Shown: positions 1-9,695, counted from the stretch's first letter. The stretch is DNA of 64,000 bases from CAVQOB01 sp963714325 (GCA_963714325.1 CAVQOB010000008.1:124001-188000); one strand, 5' to 3'. Made by a program: numbers and translations. Notes: generated from the letters alone by a model not told the origin.

Positions 1-4
1 TCAT
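1..4 (-). CDS. Possible first codon of the next gene (amtB expected), cut by the window edge
   Basis: An ATG reads leftward from base 4 and is preceded on the minus strand by GGAG about eight bases upstream, a good ribosome-binding site. It lies 64 bases after the glnK stop. In alphaproteobacteria glnK is normally followed by the ammonium transporter gene amtB, so this is probably the amtB start. Only one codon is visible, so the identity is inferred from context. Confidence 0.3.
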
Positions 5-68
5 ACCTGCGTCTCCGTCGTGTGTGTTGAATGATTGATGCCTCAGAGAACCGCGATCCAGTCCGCGT

Positions 69-407
69 TCAAAGCGCAGTATCGTCGGTCTCGCCTGTCC
101 GAATCCGAACCGTATGTTCGATCGTCGACACGAAGATCTTGCCGTCGCCAATTTGACCCGTCTTCGCCGCCAGCACGATCGCATCAATCGCTTTCTGAAC
201 GCTGTCGCTCGGCACGACGGCTTCGATTTTGACCTTGGGTAGAAAGCTCACCGCATACTCGGCGCCGCGGTAGATCTCCGTATGGCCCTTCTGTCGACCG
301 TAGCCCTTAACTTCCGAAACCGTCATGCCCTGCAGACCAAGATCTGTGAGCGCCGCTCGCACTTCCTCGAGTTTGAACGGCTTGATGATGGCCGTGATTA
401 ATTTCAT
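69..407 (-). CDS. glnK: Nitrogen regulatory P-II protein GlnK
   Basis: This 112-residue trimeric signal protein senses 2-oxoglutarate, ATP/ADP and, through uridylylation, glutamine. GlnK normally docks on the ammonium channel AmtB. The sequence is a full-length P-II: it opens MKLITAIIKPFKL, has the T-loop GRQKGHTEIYRGAEY with the uridylylatable Tyr51, and the conserved C-terminal half IGDGKIFVSTIEHTVRIRTGE. An ATG five codons upstream would sit inside the Shine-Dalgarno sequence. The ATG at 407 has GGAGG eight bases before it and gives the family-standard length. A sigma-54-like promoter lies upstream. GlnB is the alternative name; GlnK is chosen because of its position beside tesB/ubiH and the probable amtB start. 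Confidence 0.9.
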   Translation of the reverse strand: MKLITAIIKPFKLEEVRAALTDLGLQGMTVSEVKGYGRQKGHTEIYRGAEYAVSFLPKVKIEAVVPSDSVQKAIDAIVLAAKTGQIGDGKIFVSTIEHTVRIRTGETDDTAL

Positions 408-480
408 GCCCTGTTCCTCCATACCCTAAGTGACGGCGGCCGCGCTGATGCCCCGCTGATGTCATCCAGGCATGTAAGAA

Positions 481-497
481 CTCAAGAGCCATGCCAA
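481..497 (-). promoter_or_regulatory. Candidate sigma-54 (-24/-12) promoter of glnK
   Basis: On the minus strand the sequence reads TTGGCATG, four bases, then TTGAG. The GG and G anchor bases are eleven apart, as required for RpoN promoters. The -24 element is nearly ideal. The -12 element has GA instead of GC, a real weakness. Transcription would begin near 470 and leave a leader of about 60 bases. NtrC/RpoN control of glnK-amtB is well established, which raises the prior. Confidence 0.5.
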
Positions 498-615
498 TCG
501 CCGGCGACCGTATAATCTATTGAAATACAACAATAAAAATGGTGGCGATCGAACGCCATTACCGACCCTGCCTGAAATACAGCACAAATATTAGGCAATT
601 TATCCGATCTGCCCA

Positions 616-1554
616 CTATTTCACCTCGAACGCCGTCTGGCGCTGGCGCATCAAACCCTCTTGAGTCACCGAAGCAACCAGCACCCCTTCGCGAGTGAAA
701 ACTTGACCTTTACAAAAGCCGCGTGCGCCATGGGCGGATGGACTGTCCTGCACATAAAGCAACCACTCATCCGCCCGGAACGGCCTATGAAACCACAGTG
801 CATGATCCAAGCTGGCTAATTGCACGTCCTTGTCGAACAGCAATTTGCCATGCGCTATGAGTGCCGTGTCCAGCAGCGTAAAGTCGGACGCATAAGCCAG
901 CACGCATTGATGCAGCGGGAAACTATCCGGCAGCCGGCCGTTAGCGCGCATCCAAATCTGCTGCGCCGGAACGGCTTTTTCCCGCCCAAGGTAACGCGAC
1001 ACGTCAACCGGGCGCATTTCAATCGGCCGCTCGCTCGCCCAATAGCTGCGCATATTGGCCGGCAATTTCGCCAGCATCTTCTTCACCAACTCCCGATCCG
1101 ATGGTAGTTCCTCCGGCGGCGGCACGTCCGGCATCACGCTCTGATGCTCGAAACTGATCTCCGCCCGCTGAAACGAGACACTCATCGCGAACATGGCGCG
1201 TCCGTGTTGAATGCCTTTCACGCGCCGTGTCGTAAAGCTGCCACCGTCACGTATGCGCTCGACCTCATAAATGATCGGCACTGAAGGATCGCCGGCCAAA
1301 AGAAATAAGGCATGCAGCGAATGCGCAATACGATCAGGCTCAACGGTCCGGACTGCAGCAACCAGGGCCTGCCCCAGAACTTGGCCGCCATAAACCCGCT
1401 GCCATCCCTCCTGCGGACTGCGCCCACGGAAAAGGTTCTGTTCCAGCGTCTCAAGATCGAGAATCGCGACCAATTCCCTGAGCGCCGTGCTGGCGGCACC
1501 GGCATCGATAGGGGCCCGGCGCGACGATTTCGATTTCGCTGGCTTTGCAGGCAT
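616..1554 (-). CDS. tesB: Acyl-CoA thioesterase II
   Basis: Hydrolyses acyl-CoA to free fatty acid and CoA in the cytoplasm using a double hot-dog fold. The protein has the N-terminal hot-dog repeat (LEQNLFRGRSPQEGWQRVYGGQ, a family hallmark, then SLHALFLLAGD) and the C-terminal repeat with ASDFTLLDTA, LDHALWFHRPFRADEWLLY and the terminal VASVTQEGLMR. The ATG at 1554 gives 312 residues with a short basic tail before the domain. A further in-frame start at 1644 would add 30 residues unlike the family, so it was not used. The gene diverges from the UbiH-type gene at 1687. Confidence 0.88.
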   Translation of the reverse strand: MPAKPAKSKSSRRAPIDAGAASTALRELVAILDLETLEQNLFRGRSPQEGWQRVYGGQVLGQALVAAVRTVEPDRIAHSLHALFLLAGDPSVPIIYEVERIRDGGSFTTRRVKGIQHGRAMFAMSVSFQRAEISFEHQSVMPDVPPPEELPSDRELVKKMLAKLPANMRSYWASERPIEMRPVDVSRYLGREKAVPAQQIWMRANGRLPDSFPLHQCVLAYASDFTLLDTALIAHGKLLFDKDVQLASLDHALWFHRPFRADEWLLYVQDSPSAHGARGFCKGQVFTREGVLVASVTQEGLMRQRQTAFEVK

Positions 1555-1686
1555 ATTGATCCATCGAACGTGAAGAATAGTATCGGCTGCTGGATGAGCG
1601 CAACTGCTGGACACGTTATCAGGCGCAACCGTCAAAAACATCAACCGCAGCGTTGACCAGCGGTAACGATAAGTCTACGGCGAGAC

Positions 1687-2925
1687 ATGACGCAAAAGTA
1701 CGACATCATCATAGCCGGCGGTAGTTATATTGGACTAACCCAGGCTGTCGCCATCGCGCACGCCCTGCGCGACGCAGTCCGCGTCGTCGTCATTGATCCG
1801 AACAATCCTGGCATCACGGCGCCCAGCCAACGAGCCGATGTTCGTGCGTCAGCAATTGCAGCGGCCTCCCAGCGCCTCCTGACCACCCTCGGCATCTGGG
1901 TGGACTTAGAAGCCGTCGCCCAGCCAGTAACAGCCATCGAATTAACCGACTCTCGCCTTGCGGACGTCATCCGCCCGACGCTATTGACCTATGACAACAC
2001 ACTGGCGTCTGGCGACACGGCCACATTCATCGCAGAAAACAGCCATATCAGAATGGCTTTGTGCGCAGCCGTCTCACGCGCCGGTAAAGCGATCGAAACC
2101 GTAACGGGCACTATTTCTGACGTCACAACCACCTCGACTGGCGCCACCGTTACTCTAACCGACGGCCGCAAACTCAAGGCGACCCTCCTCATTGCGGCCG
2201 ACGGCAAGCGGTCCCGCGTCCGAGCCGCCGCCGGCATTAAATCCATCGCATGGACCTATCCGCAAACCGGCATCGTCACAATAATCGCCCACGAAAAACC
2301 CCATGCCGGCCATGCCGTGCAGCACTTCTTGCCCTCCGGCCCATTCGCGACTTTGCCACTCAGAGGCGACCGCTCCTGCATCACCTGGAGCGAAGACACA
2401 ACCGAAGCCAACCGAATCCTTGCATTGCCTGACGCCGCATTTCTCGCGGAAATCGCGCGTCGTTTAGGCAATCGCCTGGGCCAACTCTCGCTCGCCGGCG
2501 GCCGACAATCTTGGCCGCTTGATATGCATCTGACTCGCGCATGGATGGTCGACCGCATCGTCCTGATCGGCGATACGGCCCATAGCGTCCATCCCATCGC
2601 CGGACAAGGCCTGAACCTCGGCTTCCGCGACGTTGCTGCTCTGACGGAAGTTATTTTCGATGCCGCGTCGCTCGGCCTGGACATTGGATCGAGCATCATC
2701 CTTGATCGTTACCAACGATGGCGTCGTCTCGACAACACAGTCTCGACCGCGACTTTTGATGCCCTCAACGCAATTTTCTCATCGGACAACCTAGCTCTTC
2801 GAGCCGTACGTAGCGCCGGCCTCAATCTCGTCGACCGTCTGCCAGAACTCAAACGCTACTTGATATCCGAAGCCGCAGGCATAGCCGGTGAGGTCCCAAA
2901 GCTCATGCGCGGAGAAAAATTATAA
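1687..2925 (+). CDS. UbiH/UbiF/VisC-family FAD-dependent aromatic hydroxylase
   Basis: A 412-residue flavoprotein monooxygenase, most likely hydroxylating a ubiquinone precursor ring. The N-terminal dinucleotide-binding motif IIAGGSYIGLTQA (residues 8-20) is present but has Ser-Tyr where most members have Gly-Pro. The central IAADGKRSRVR motif and the FAD ribityl motif IGDTAHSVHPIAGQGLNLGFRD (from about residue 295) are intact. Position next to tesB and glnK matches the alphaproteobacterial ubiH/visC locus. The exact ring position hydroxylated (UbiH, UbiF, UbiI or UbiL type) cannot be told from sequence alone. Confidence 0.85.
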   Translation: MTQKYDIIIAGGSYIGLTQAVAIAHALRDAVRVVVIDPNNPGITAPSQRADVRASAIAAASQRLLTTLGIWVDLEAVAQPVTAIELTDSRLADVIRPTLLTYDNTLASGDTATFIAENSHIRMALCAAVSRAGKAIETVTGTISDVTTTSTGATVTLTDGRKLKATLLIAADGKRSRVRAAAGIKSIAWTYPQTGIVTIIAHEKPHAGHAVQHFLPSGPFATLPLRGDRSCITWSEDTTEANRILALPDAAFLAEIARRLGNRLGQLSLAGGRQSWPLDMHLTRAWMVDRIVLIGDTAHSVHPIAGQGLNLGFRDVAALTEVIFDAASLGLDIGSSIILDRYQRWRRLDNTVSTATFDALNAIFSSDNLALRAVRSAGLNLVDRLPELKRYLISEAAGIAGEVPKLMRGEKL

Positions 2926-2939
2926 GCCAACAGAAACCT

Positions 2940-3356
2940 TCACCGAACGCCGATCCACCCGATAACAAGTCCCTGGATCAACAGCACCCCAAGCCAATGC
3001 CCTCCATCGATCAACGTCAACATCCGTCGAGCACCTTGATAGCCGTTATTGACCATCAGCGACGTTGCAACAAACCCAAGCCAGCAAAACGCCGCCGTCA
3101 ACAGTCCGTTCCGCACATTGGCGACGACGCCCGCCTTCGCCAGATGCAGCATAAGACCAGCAAGCACCCAGGCCATAATGAGTTCAGCAACAAGTGTGAT
3201 GCCGAACAATACTGGTGTTGGTGTCCCAGACTTGATCTCCGCCTCTGACTTTCCCACAGCCTGCATCCAGGGCTTTGATAACGCGCCATAATAGGCGCCG
3301 CCAAACATGAAACTCGCGACCGCTGCCAACAAGATCGCCCAATAATTGACACCCAT
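2940..3356 (-). CDS. DUF1761 family membrane protein
   Basis: A 138-residue protein with about four hydrophobic segments. It starts MGVNYWAILLAAVASFMFGGAYYGALSKPWM, the N-terminal signature of DUF1761, and ends with a transmembrane helix. The ATG at 3356 has GGAGGG eight bases upstream. A TTG seven codons earlier was rejected. The gene converges with the UbiH-type gene, 14 bases between stops. No function is known for the family. Confidence 0.75.
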   Translation of the reverse strand: MGVNYWAILLAAVASFMFGGAYYGALSKPWMQAVGKSEAEIKSGTPTPVLFGITLVAELIMAWVLAGLMLHLAKAGVVANVRNGLLTAAFCWLGFVATSLMVNNGYQGARRMLTLIDGGHWLGVLLIQGLVIGWIGVR

Positions 3357-3444
3357 GGCCTGAACCCTCCCTGTCAATCACATCGCCTCTGACAACCATA
3401 GTGAACCCGGAAGTCCCGAACAACAAACAAGTCAATTTCGCTGT

Positions 3445-4122
3445 TCAGGTCCTGCTGCCGAAAATTGCACTCCCCACCCTCACGCAGGTCGCGCCCAAGT
3501 TCACTGCAGCCTCAAAATCCCCACTCATTCCCATGCTGAGTTCAGCAACACCGGCCTCTTGCGCCAGCTTCGCCAAAAACGCGAAATGCACAGCCGGCAT
3601 ATCCTCGACCGGCGGAATGCACATCAATCCAGCGATCTCCAACTTTAGCTGGTCACGACAATCCCGCACGAACCGTACAGCGTCGCGCGGCATGACCCCG
3701 GCCTTCTGCTCCTCCTCCCCTGTGTTGACCTGAACGAATAATTTCGGCCGCCGTCCTTGTCGCGACATTTCCGCCGCCAGAACCCGCGCGATCTTCACCC
3801 GGTCCACCGTATGAATGACGTCGAACAGCGCCACAGCATCCGCTGCCTTGTTCGATTGCAACGGCCCGATCAAGTGCAAAACCAGATCCGGAAATCGCGC
3901 CTTCAGAGCAGGCCATTTGGCTTGCGCCTCTTGCACTCGGTTTTCCCCAAACTCGCGATGTCCCGCTTCAATCACCGGCAAAATATCGGCAGCCGAATGC
4001 GTCTTCGACACCGCCACCAACGTCACGGTCGCCGATTCGCGCTTTGCCTCGCGTGCTGCAGCAGCAATGGCCTGGCGAACGGACAATAGCCGGGCAGCAA
4101 TGCCTTCTCGCTCGTCAAACAT
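3445..4122 (-). CDS. YggS/PLPBP family pyridoxal-phosphate homeostasis protein
   Basis: A 225-residue single-domain TIM-barrel protein that binds pyridoxal 5'-phosphate and helps control vitamin B6 and amino-acid pools. It is not a known enzyme. The PLP lysine lies in TLVAVSKTH, followed by FGENRVQEAQAKW, HLIGPLQSNK and the C-terminal SMGMSGDFEAAVNLGATCVRVGSAIFG. The ATG at 4122 gives the normal family length; the reading frame is open for another 39 codons upstream but those residues look non-coding. It is divergent from leuS, with 86 bases between them holding both promoters. Confidence 0.9.
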   Translation of the reverse strand: MFDEREGIAARLLSVRQAIAAAAREAKRESATVTLVAVSKTHSAADILPVIEAGHREFGENRVQEAQAKWPALKARFPDLVLHLIGPLQSNKAADAVALFDVIHTVDRVKIARVLAAEMSRQGRRPKLFVQVNTGEEEQKAGVMPRDAVRFVRDCRDQLKLEIAGLMCIPPVEDMPAVHFAFLAKLAQEAGVAELSMGMSGDFEAAVNLGATCVRVGSAIFGSRT

Positions 4123-4208
4123 GAGGACTCTCGCGCCAAAACTTGACCATCCGCACCCTTTCGGGCTCATTACGGCGCAACACAGCAAATTCCAAGAGTA
4201 AATCACCG

Positions 4209-6848
4209 ATGACCATCGAGCGTGAACGCTACAATGCACCTGTGCGCGAAAAATCTTGGCAGAAGATCTGGGAAGACCGGGGCGCGTTTAGAACAGCAAC
4301 CGACCCGTCCAAGCCAAAGTGCTACGTGCTCGAAATGTTCCCGTATCCGTCAGGCCGCATCCACATGGGCCACGTCCGCAACTACACCATGGGTGATGTG
4401 CTTGCACGCTACAAGAAATCAAAGGGATTCAACGTCTTACACCCAATGGGCTGGGATGCCTTCGGGATGCCTGCCGAAAATGCAGCCATCGAGCGCAAAA
4501 CCCATCCTGCAAAATGGACATACGACAATATCGCCGCCATGAAGGCGCAACTCAAATCGATGGGCTTGTCACTCGACTGGTCACGGGAAATCGCCACCTG
4601 CGATCCGAGCTACTACGTGCATCAGCAAAAGCTATTTCTCGACTTCTACCAGCGCGGCCTTGCCTACCGCAAGAGCGGCAAGGTGAACTGGGACCCCGTC
4701 GACCAGACCGTTCTCGCCAACGAACAAGTCATTGACGGCCGCGGTTGGCGTTCCGGCGCGCTGGTCGAATTGCGCGAGCGCATGCAGTGGGCGTTCAAGA
4801 TCACCGACTATGCCGACGACCTCATTGCAGCACTGAACACGCTCGACAAGTGGCCGGAAAAGGTTCGCGTGATGCAAGAGAACTGGATCGGTCGCTCGGA
4901 TGGATTGATGATCCGTTGGGCACTCGACCCAGCAGCAGCTCCAGCATCGCACACCGAACTCGAAATTTTCACCACGCGACCGGATACGCTCTTCGGCGCG
5001 TCCTTCATGGCCATTGCGCCCGACCATCCCTTGGCAAAGGCCGCCGCGGAGAAAAACCCAAAACTAGCCGCATTCAACGAAGAATGCCGCCGCATGGGAA
5101 CATCGGCATCGGTCCTTGAGACGATGGAGAAAAAAGGCTTCGATACCGGCATCAAAGCCATCCACCCGCTGGATCCAAAATGGCATTTGCCCGTCTACGT
5201 CGCCAATTTTGTACTGATGGACTACGGCACCGGCGCCATTTTCGGTTGCCCGTCGGGCGACCAACGCGACATCGAATTCGCCCGAAAATACAGCCTTCCT
5301 ATCATACCAGTTGTCGTCCCCAAGGACGAACCAGCCAGAGCTACCGCACTCGCAAAAATTCACGAAGGTGTCGCCTATACCGACGACGGCATCATGATCA
5401 ATTCCCGCAAACTCGATGGATTGACACCAAAAGCGGCGTTCGCCAGCGTCGCAACGTGGCTGGACAAAGAATACCTGGCAGGCAAACCCGTCGCGACCCG
5501 CAAAGTCAACTATCGCCTTCGCGACTGGGGTATTTCTCGTCAACGTTATTGGGGATGCCCAATCCCGGTGATCCACTGCCAGAGCTGCGGCGTCGTCCCG
5601 GTTCCAGCGAACGCGCTGCCCGTTAAACTCCCCGAAGATGCAACCTTCGACGTCCCCGGCAATCCACTTGATCGTCATCCCACTTGGAAACATGTTGACT
5701 GCCCCCAATGCCGAAAAAAGGCCATCCGCGAAACCGATACGATGGATACCTTTGTCGACAGTTCCTGGTACTTCGTCCGCTTCACGGCACCCGACGCCGC
5801 GACACCTGTCGACGCCGCCGCGGCCAATTATTGGCTACCAGTCGATCAATACATCGGCGGGATCGAACACGCGATCCTGCATCTGCTCTATTCTCGCTTC
5901 TTCGCCCGCGCACTCGGCGCAACAGGGCACCTCACCAAGAACTTCGCCGAACCCTTCGCTGCCCTTTTCACCCAGGGCATGGTCGTGCACGAAACCTATA
6001 AGTCATCGTCCGGCGCTTGGTTGCTGCCCACCGATGTGCGCATTGATGGCGAAGGCACTGGCCGGCGAGCGACCGAGATTGCCAGTGGCATACCGGCGTC
6101 CATTGGTTCCATCGAAAAAATGTCCAAGTCGAAAAAGAACCTCGTTGATCCCGACGATATTATCGCCCACCACGGCGCCGACTGTGCCCGCTGGTTCGTC
6201 CTCTCAGACAGTCCCCCGGACCGTGATGTCATCTGGACCGAAGCTGGGGTTACCGGCGCCGGCCGGTTCATCCAGCGATTCTGGCGCGCCATTGAGGACG
6301 TTGCCTTAGGTAAGGGCGCACCGCATGGGGCTGCCCAGCCCGATACACTTTCCCCTGAGGCGTTGGCACTTCGGCGCACAACTCATAAAATATTGAACAC
6401 TGTTAGCCAAAACATTGAGGCACTCCGCTTCAATGTCGCCATCGCCCAAATCTACGAGTTGACCAATGCACTGACCGCAGCCATGAACCAGATGGCCCCC
6501 GGCCTGCCTTGGGCCATTCGTGAAGCCGCTGAAATCTTGATCCAGGCAACAGCCCCAATGATGCCCCATTTGGCCGAAGAATGCTGGGCGCGGCTCGGAA
6601 ACCACACCCCACTCACGGAAATAGCATGGCCTTCCCCTGACTCGGCCTTGCTCGTTGACGATACGATGACCATTGCCGTACAGGTGAACGGCAAAAGACG
6701 CGACGAGCTAACCTTGCCAAAGGACACGTCGTCCGAGGACATCGAAACTGCCGCCTTGGCTCTGGAGTCCGTAATTCGGGCCCTCGAAGGCAAATCGGTC
6801 CGCAAAGTAATCGTAGTGCCGCAGAGGATTGTAAATGTTGTCGCCTGA
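4209..6848 (+). CDS. leuS: Leucine--tRNA ligase
   Basis: Charges tRNA-Leu in the cytoplasm. The 879-residue protein has the class I HIGH motif as HMGH (residues 52-55), a large CP1 editing domain, the KMSKS signature (637-641), an anticodon-binding domain and a C-terminal extension ending IVVPQRIVNVVA. The start MTIERERYNAPVREKSWQKIWED matches the family; a further 22 in-frame upstream codons are not needed. lptE begins inside its last 14 bases, so leuS, lptE and holA are probably one transcript, a conserved alphaproteobacterial arrangement. Confidence 0.97.
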   Translation: MTIERERYNAPVREKSWQKIWEDRGAFRTATDPSKPKCYVLEMFPYPSGRIHMGHVRNYTMGDVLARYKKSKGFNVLHPMGWDAFGMPAENAAIERKTHPAKWTYDNIAAMKAQLKSMGLSLDWSREIATCDPSYYVHQQKLFLDFYQRGLAYRKSGKVNWDPVDQTVLANEQVIDGRGWRSGALVELRERMQWAFKITDYADDLIAALNTLDKWPEKVRVMQENWIGRSDGLMIRWALDPAAAPASHTELEIFTTRPDTLFGASFMAIAPDHPLAKAAAEKNPKLAAFNEECRRMGTSASVLETMEKKGFDTGIKAIHPLDPKWHLPVYVANFVLMDYGTGAIFGCPSGDQRDIEFARKYSLPIIPVVVPKDEPARATALAKIHEGVAYTDDGIMINSRKLDGLTPKAAFASVATWLDKEYLAGKPVATRKVNYRLRDWGISRQRYWGCPIPVIHCQSCGVVPVPANALPVKLPEDATFDVPGNPLDRHPTWKHVDCPQCRKKAIRETDTMDTFVDSSWYFVRFTAPDAATPVDAAAANYWLPVDQYIGGIEHAILHLLYSRFFARALGATGHLTKNFAEPFAALFTQGMVVHETYKSSSGAWLLPTDVRIDGEGTGRRATEIASGIPASIGSIEKMSKSKKNLVDPDDIIAHHGADCARWFVLSDSPPDRDVIWTEAGVTGAGRFIQRFWRAIEDVALGKGAPHGAAQPDTLSPEALALRRTTHKILNTVSQNIEALRFNVAIAQIYELTNALTAAMNQMAPGLPWAIREAAEILIQATAPMMPHLAEECWARLGNHTPLTEIAWPSPDSALLVDDTMTIAVQVNGKRRDELTLPKDTSSEDIETAALALESVIRALEGKSVRKVIVVPQRIVNVVA

Positions 6849-7425
6849 GGCACAGCACAGCTCGCTACAGACCCGGCACCGCACAACGCGCGACCGGAGT
6901 GGCCCCTGCGCGTTGCCGCGCTTGGTGTTGGCACTCATGCTTGTTCTGCCGCTTGCCGCATGTGGAGCCAACGGTAGCTTCCAACCGTTGCATGGACCAA
7001 CGGCATCGGGACAGCATCTTGACGAGCGATTGGCGTCCATTAGCATCGCCACCATTCCTGGCCGCGTTGGCCAGCGCGTTCGCAATGAACTGGTCTTCCA
7101 ACGCGATCATGGTGGCGCGACAGCGCCCTCTGCCGGTCAGCGTTTGGACGTGACGCTGAAGGAATCCGTCACGTCAACCATGATCGACCGAACCGGTAAT
7201 ACCGGTAGCCAGATTTTCCAACTAGAAGCGCAATACCGCTTGGTCGATACCAAAACTCTCAAGGTTGTGTTTGAAGCGCGCAGCCTTGGCCGCGCTGGCT
7301 TCGACCGCTTCGAGTCGATCTACGCCAACGTTCGCGCGCGTGAAGATGCGGAGAACCGGGCCGCACGAACGGTCGCTTCAGATATCAAGACGCGGCTGTC
7401 CACCTACCTGTCGCGCGCAAACTAA
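6835..7425 (+). CDS. lptE: LPS assembly lipoprotein LptE
   Basis: Outer-membrane lipoprotein that plugs the LptD barrel for lipopolysaccharide insertion. The 196-residue protein has a long basic N-terminus, a hydrophobic stretch (about residues 29-40) and a lipobox LAAC with the acylated Cys at residue 43, followed by the LptE-like GSFQPLHGP start and an ERLASISIATIPGRVGQRVRNEL segment. The ATG overlaps the leuS stop by 14 bases and has AGAGG seven bases upstream. A later start nearer the signal peptide is possible. LptE is poorly conserved, so position between leuS and holA is a large part of the evidence. Confidence 0.85.
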   Translation: MLSPEAQHSSLQTRHRTTRDRSGPCALPRLVLALMLVLPLAACGANGSFQPLHGPTASGQHLDERLASISIATIPGRVGQRVRNELVFQRDHGGATAPSAGQRLDVTLKESVTSTMIDRTGNTGSQIFQLEAQYRLVDTKTLKVVFEARSLGRAGFDRFESIYANVRAREDAENRAARTVASDIKTRLSTYLSRAN

Positions 7426-7490
7426 CCGCGCTCCCAACGTTCCCCGTCGACACATTCGTCACTGGGCCCCGATCTGCGGAAATCGCAACC

Positions 7491-8522
7491 ATGGTCGCTC
7501 TGAAGGGCCAGCAAATCAACAACTATATCAAGTCGTTGCCGTCCCAGCACACTGCTGCGTTGATCTTCGGCACTGACCCTGGCGCCGTATCAGATCGGGC
7601 ATCACTGCTGTCCAAAGCCGTCGCGAACGCTTCGACGCCACCTGGCGAAATCCTTCGACTCAACGAAACCGACCTCGAACAGAATCCTGATCGCCTTGCC
7701 ATCGAGTTGCGTACAGTATCGATGTTTGGCGGCCGCCCCGTCGTCCGCGTCACAGCCAGCCGCCGCATCAACACACCACTCCTAACCGCGCTGCTCACCG
7801 GCGGGTCACTTGAGGGTTTCCTCATCGTTGAGGCCCAAAGCCTAAAAGCAGATGATAATTTGCGCGCGCTCTTTGAAAGATCACCGATAGCGATCGCTGT
7901 CGCCTGTTACGCCGATGAAGCCCGCGACCTCGACGCGTTGATCAGCGAAGTCCTCGCAGCCAATCACCTAACAATCAACTCCGACGCCCGCAGAATGCTC
8001 GCTTCACGCCTCGGTGCCGACCGCAGTTTGTCACGCAATGAACTGGAAAAACTAGCTATTTACGCTATGGACCAAGGCGAGATCAAACCATCGCACATCG
8101 ACGACATCATTGGCGACGCTGCCGAGCTCGCAATAGACAAAGTAATAGCGGCAGCCGGTGCAGGCTACACGTCTCTGACGCTGCAAGAGTGTGATCGCAT
8201 GCTGGCTTCCGGAGAAAGCGCCCAAACAATTATCATCCTCACGCAGCGGCATTTCCAGCGCCTGCACCGCATCCGGGCTGTCGTCGATCAAGGCCGCTCG
8301 ATCGACGACGCATTGCGCACATTGCGCCCGCCCTTACACTTCAAGCTCAAGTCTGAAATGATCGCGCAGGTTCAAAACTGGACCATGCAGAAGCTCAACC
8401 GCGCGCTAACGCGCATTATCGAAGCCCAGCGCGCGTCACGCCTAACCTCGGTCGCAGATGACCTGGTCGCGGTTCAACTTCTGCTTGACCTATCCCGCCT
8501 CGCCGCTTGGCGAACTAACTGA
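7491..8522 (+). CDS. holA: DNA polymerase III subunit delta
   Basis: The 343-residue delta subunit opens the beta sliding clamp as part of the clamp loader. The N-terminus MVALKGQQINNYIKSLPSQHTAALIFGTDPGAVSDRA and the later LRPPLHFKLKSEMIAQVQNW and LLDLSRLAA segments are typical of alphaproteobacterial HolA. It follows lptE after 65 bases, the standard order. The ribosome-binding site is weak (GCGGAAA), perhaps because translation is low. Confidence 0.92.
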   Translation: MVALKGQQINNYIKSLPSQHTAALIFGTDPGAVSDRASLLSKAVANASTPPGEILRLNETDLEQNPDRLAIELRTVSMFGGRPVVRVTASRRINTPLLTALLTGGSLEGFLIVEAQSLKADDNLRALFERSPIAIAVACYADEARDLDALISEVLAANHLTINSDARRMLASRLGADRSLSRNELEKLAIYAMDQGEIKPSHIDDIIGDAAELAIDKVIAAAGAGYTSLTLQECDRMLASGESAQTIIILTQRHFQRLHRIRAVVDQGRSIDDALRTLRPPLHFKLKSEMIAQVQNWTMQKLNRALTRIIEAQRASRLTSVADDLVAVQLLLDLSRLAAWRTN

Positions 8523-8558
8523 AATTAGAACACCACTGCAATTGACCAGGAGCAAACA

Positions 8559-9554
8559 ATGACATCAACCGGATCAAACATCGTCGGAATTGGCAGTGCA
8601 ATCGTTGACATCATTGGCCGCTGCGACGACGCATTCCTCAAAAAGCACGGTTGTCCAAAGGGCAACATGCGGCTGGTTGATCAACCCACCATCACCGCAC
8701 TCTACCAAAGCATGGGCCCAGCCATCGAAATCTCCGGCGGCTCAGTCGCCAACACGATGGTCGGGATTGCCTCGTTCGGCGGTAGTTCTGCATTCATCGG
8801 TAAAGTGGCCGACGACGAATTCGGCCGCATTTTTGCCCACGACATCAAAGCTGCCGGCGTCGTTTTCGAGAGCCGTCCCGCAGCCGATGGGCTCCCAACG
8901 TCTCGCTCGCTGATCTTGGTAACGCCCGACGGCGAGCGGACCATGAACACGTTTCTCGGTATCAGCACCCACCTTGACGAATCGGCCATCGATCCCAACA
9001 GCCTTGCCAACACAAAGATTCTCTATCTTGAAGGCTATTTGTTCGACCGTCCCGAAGGCATGGCAGCGTTTCGCAAAGCAGCAGCCATCGCCCGAAAATC
9101 GGGTTGCCAAGTCGCCCTCAGCCTGTCGGACGCGTTCTGTGTCGACCGCCACCGCGATGCGTTCAGGGCATTCGTGAAAAACAGCGTTGATGTCTTATTG
9201 GCAAACGAGTCCGAAATAACATCCCTTTATCAGACCAGCTCATTTGATGAAGCCGCAAAACTTGTCCGAGTCGATACTAAATTGGCAGCCCTGACACGCA
9301 GTGCCGCCGGATCAGTCATCATCAGCCAGCATGAACCAATAAAAACTCCCGCCCACCCTGTATCGAAGGTCATTGATACGACGGGCGCCGGTGATCTTTA
9401 TGCAGCAGGCTTTCTCTATGGACTATCAACAGGCAAGACCCATGCAATCTCGGCGCGTCTCGGCGGCCTTGCCGCCGCGGAGGTTATTAGTCACCTGGGT
9501 GCACGGCCCGAGGGCAATTTGGCAGATCTCGCGCGTAAATCGGAGCTACTGTAA
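8559..9554 (+). CDS. PfkB-family kinase, probably adenosine kinase
   Basis: A 331-residue ribokinase-fold enzyme that would phosphorylate adenosine to AMP. It carries the GNMRLVDQ and EISGGSVANTMVGIASFGG substrate-side motifs and the PfkB signature DTTGAGDLYAAGFLYG (about residues 273-288), whose Asp is the catalytic base. The annotation as adenosine kinase rests on similarity to the usual alphaproteobacterial adenosine kinase-like group. A different nucleoside or sugar substrate cannot be excluded. AGGAG lies seven bases before the ATG. Confidence 0.82.
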   Translation: MTSTGSNIVGIGSAIVDIIGRCDDAFLKKHGCPKGNMRLVDQPTITALYQSMGPAIEISGGSVANTMVGIASFGGSSAFIGKVADDEFGRIFAHDIKAAGVVFESRPAADGLPTSRSLILVTPDGERTMNTFLGISTHLDESAIDPNSLANTKILYLEGYLFDRPEGMAAFRKAAAIARKSGCQVALSLSDAFCVDRHRDAFRAFVKNSVDVLLANESEITSLYQTSSFDEAAKLVRVDTKLAALTRSAAGSVIISQHEPIKTPAHPVSKVIDTTGAGDLYAAGFLYGLSTGKTHAISARLGGLAAAEVISHLGARPEGNLADLARKSELL

Positions 9555-9695
9555 CCGGACTAGGCCTTACGACTATAAATCAAACCATTTTTCCAACGCA
9601 GGCATTGCGCGACTATACGATTTAGATAAGGACTTTAATCCTTGAACCTGCCGTGCAGGACACATATACTCCTGGCAAACTGGACCGCGCTCCCA

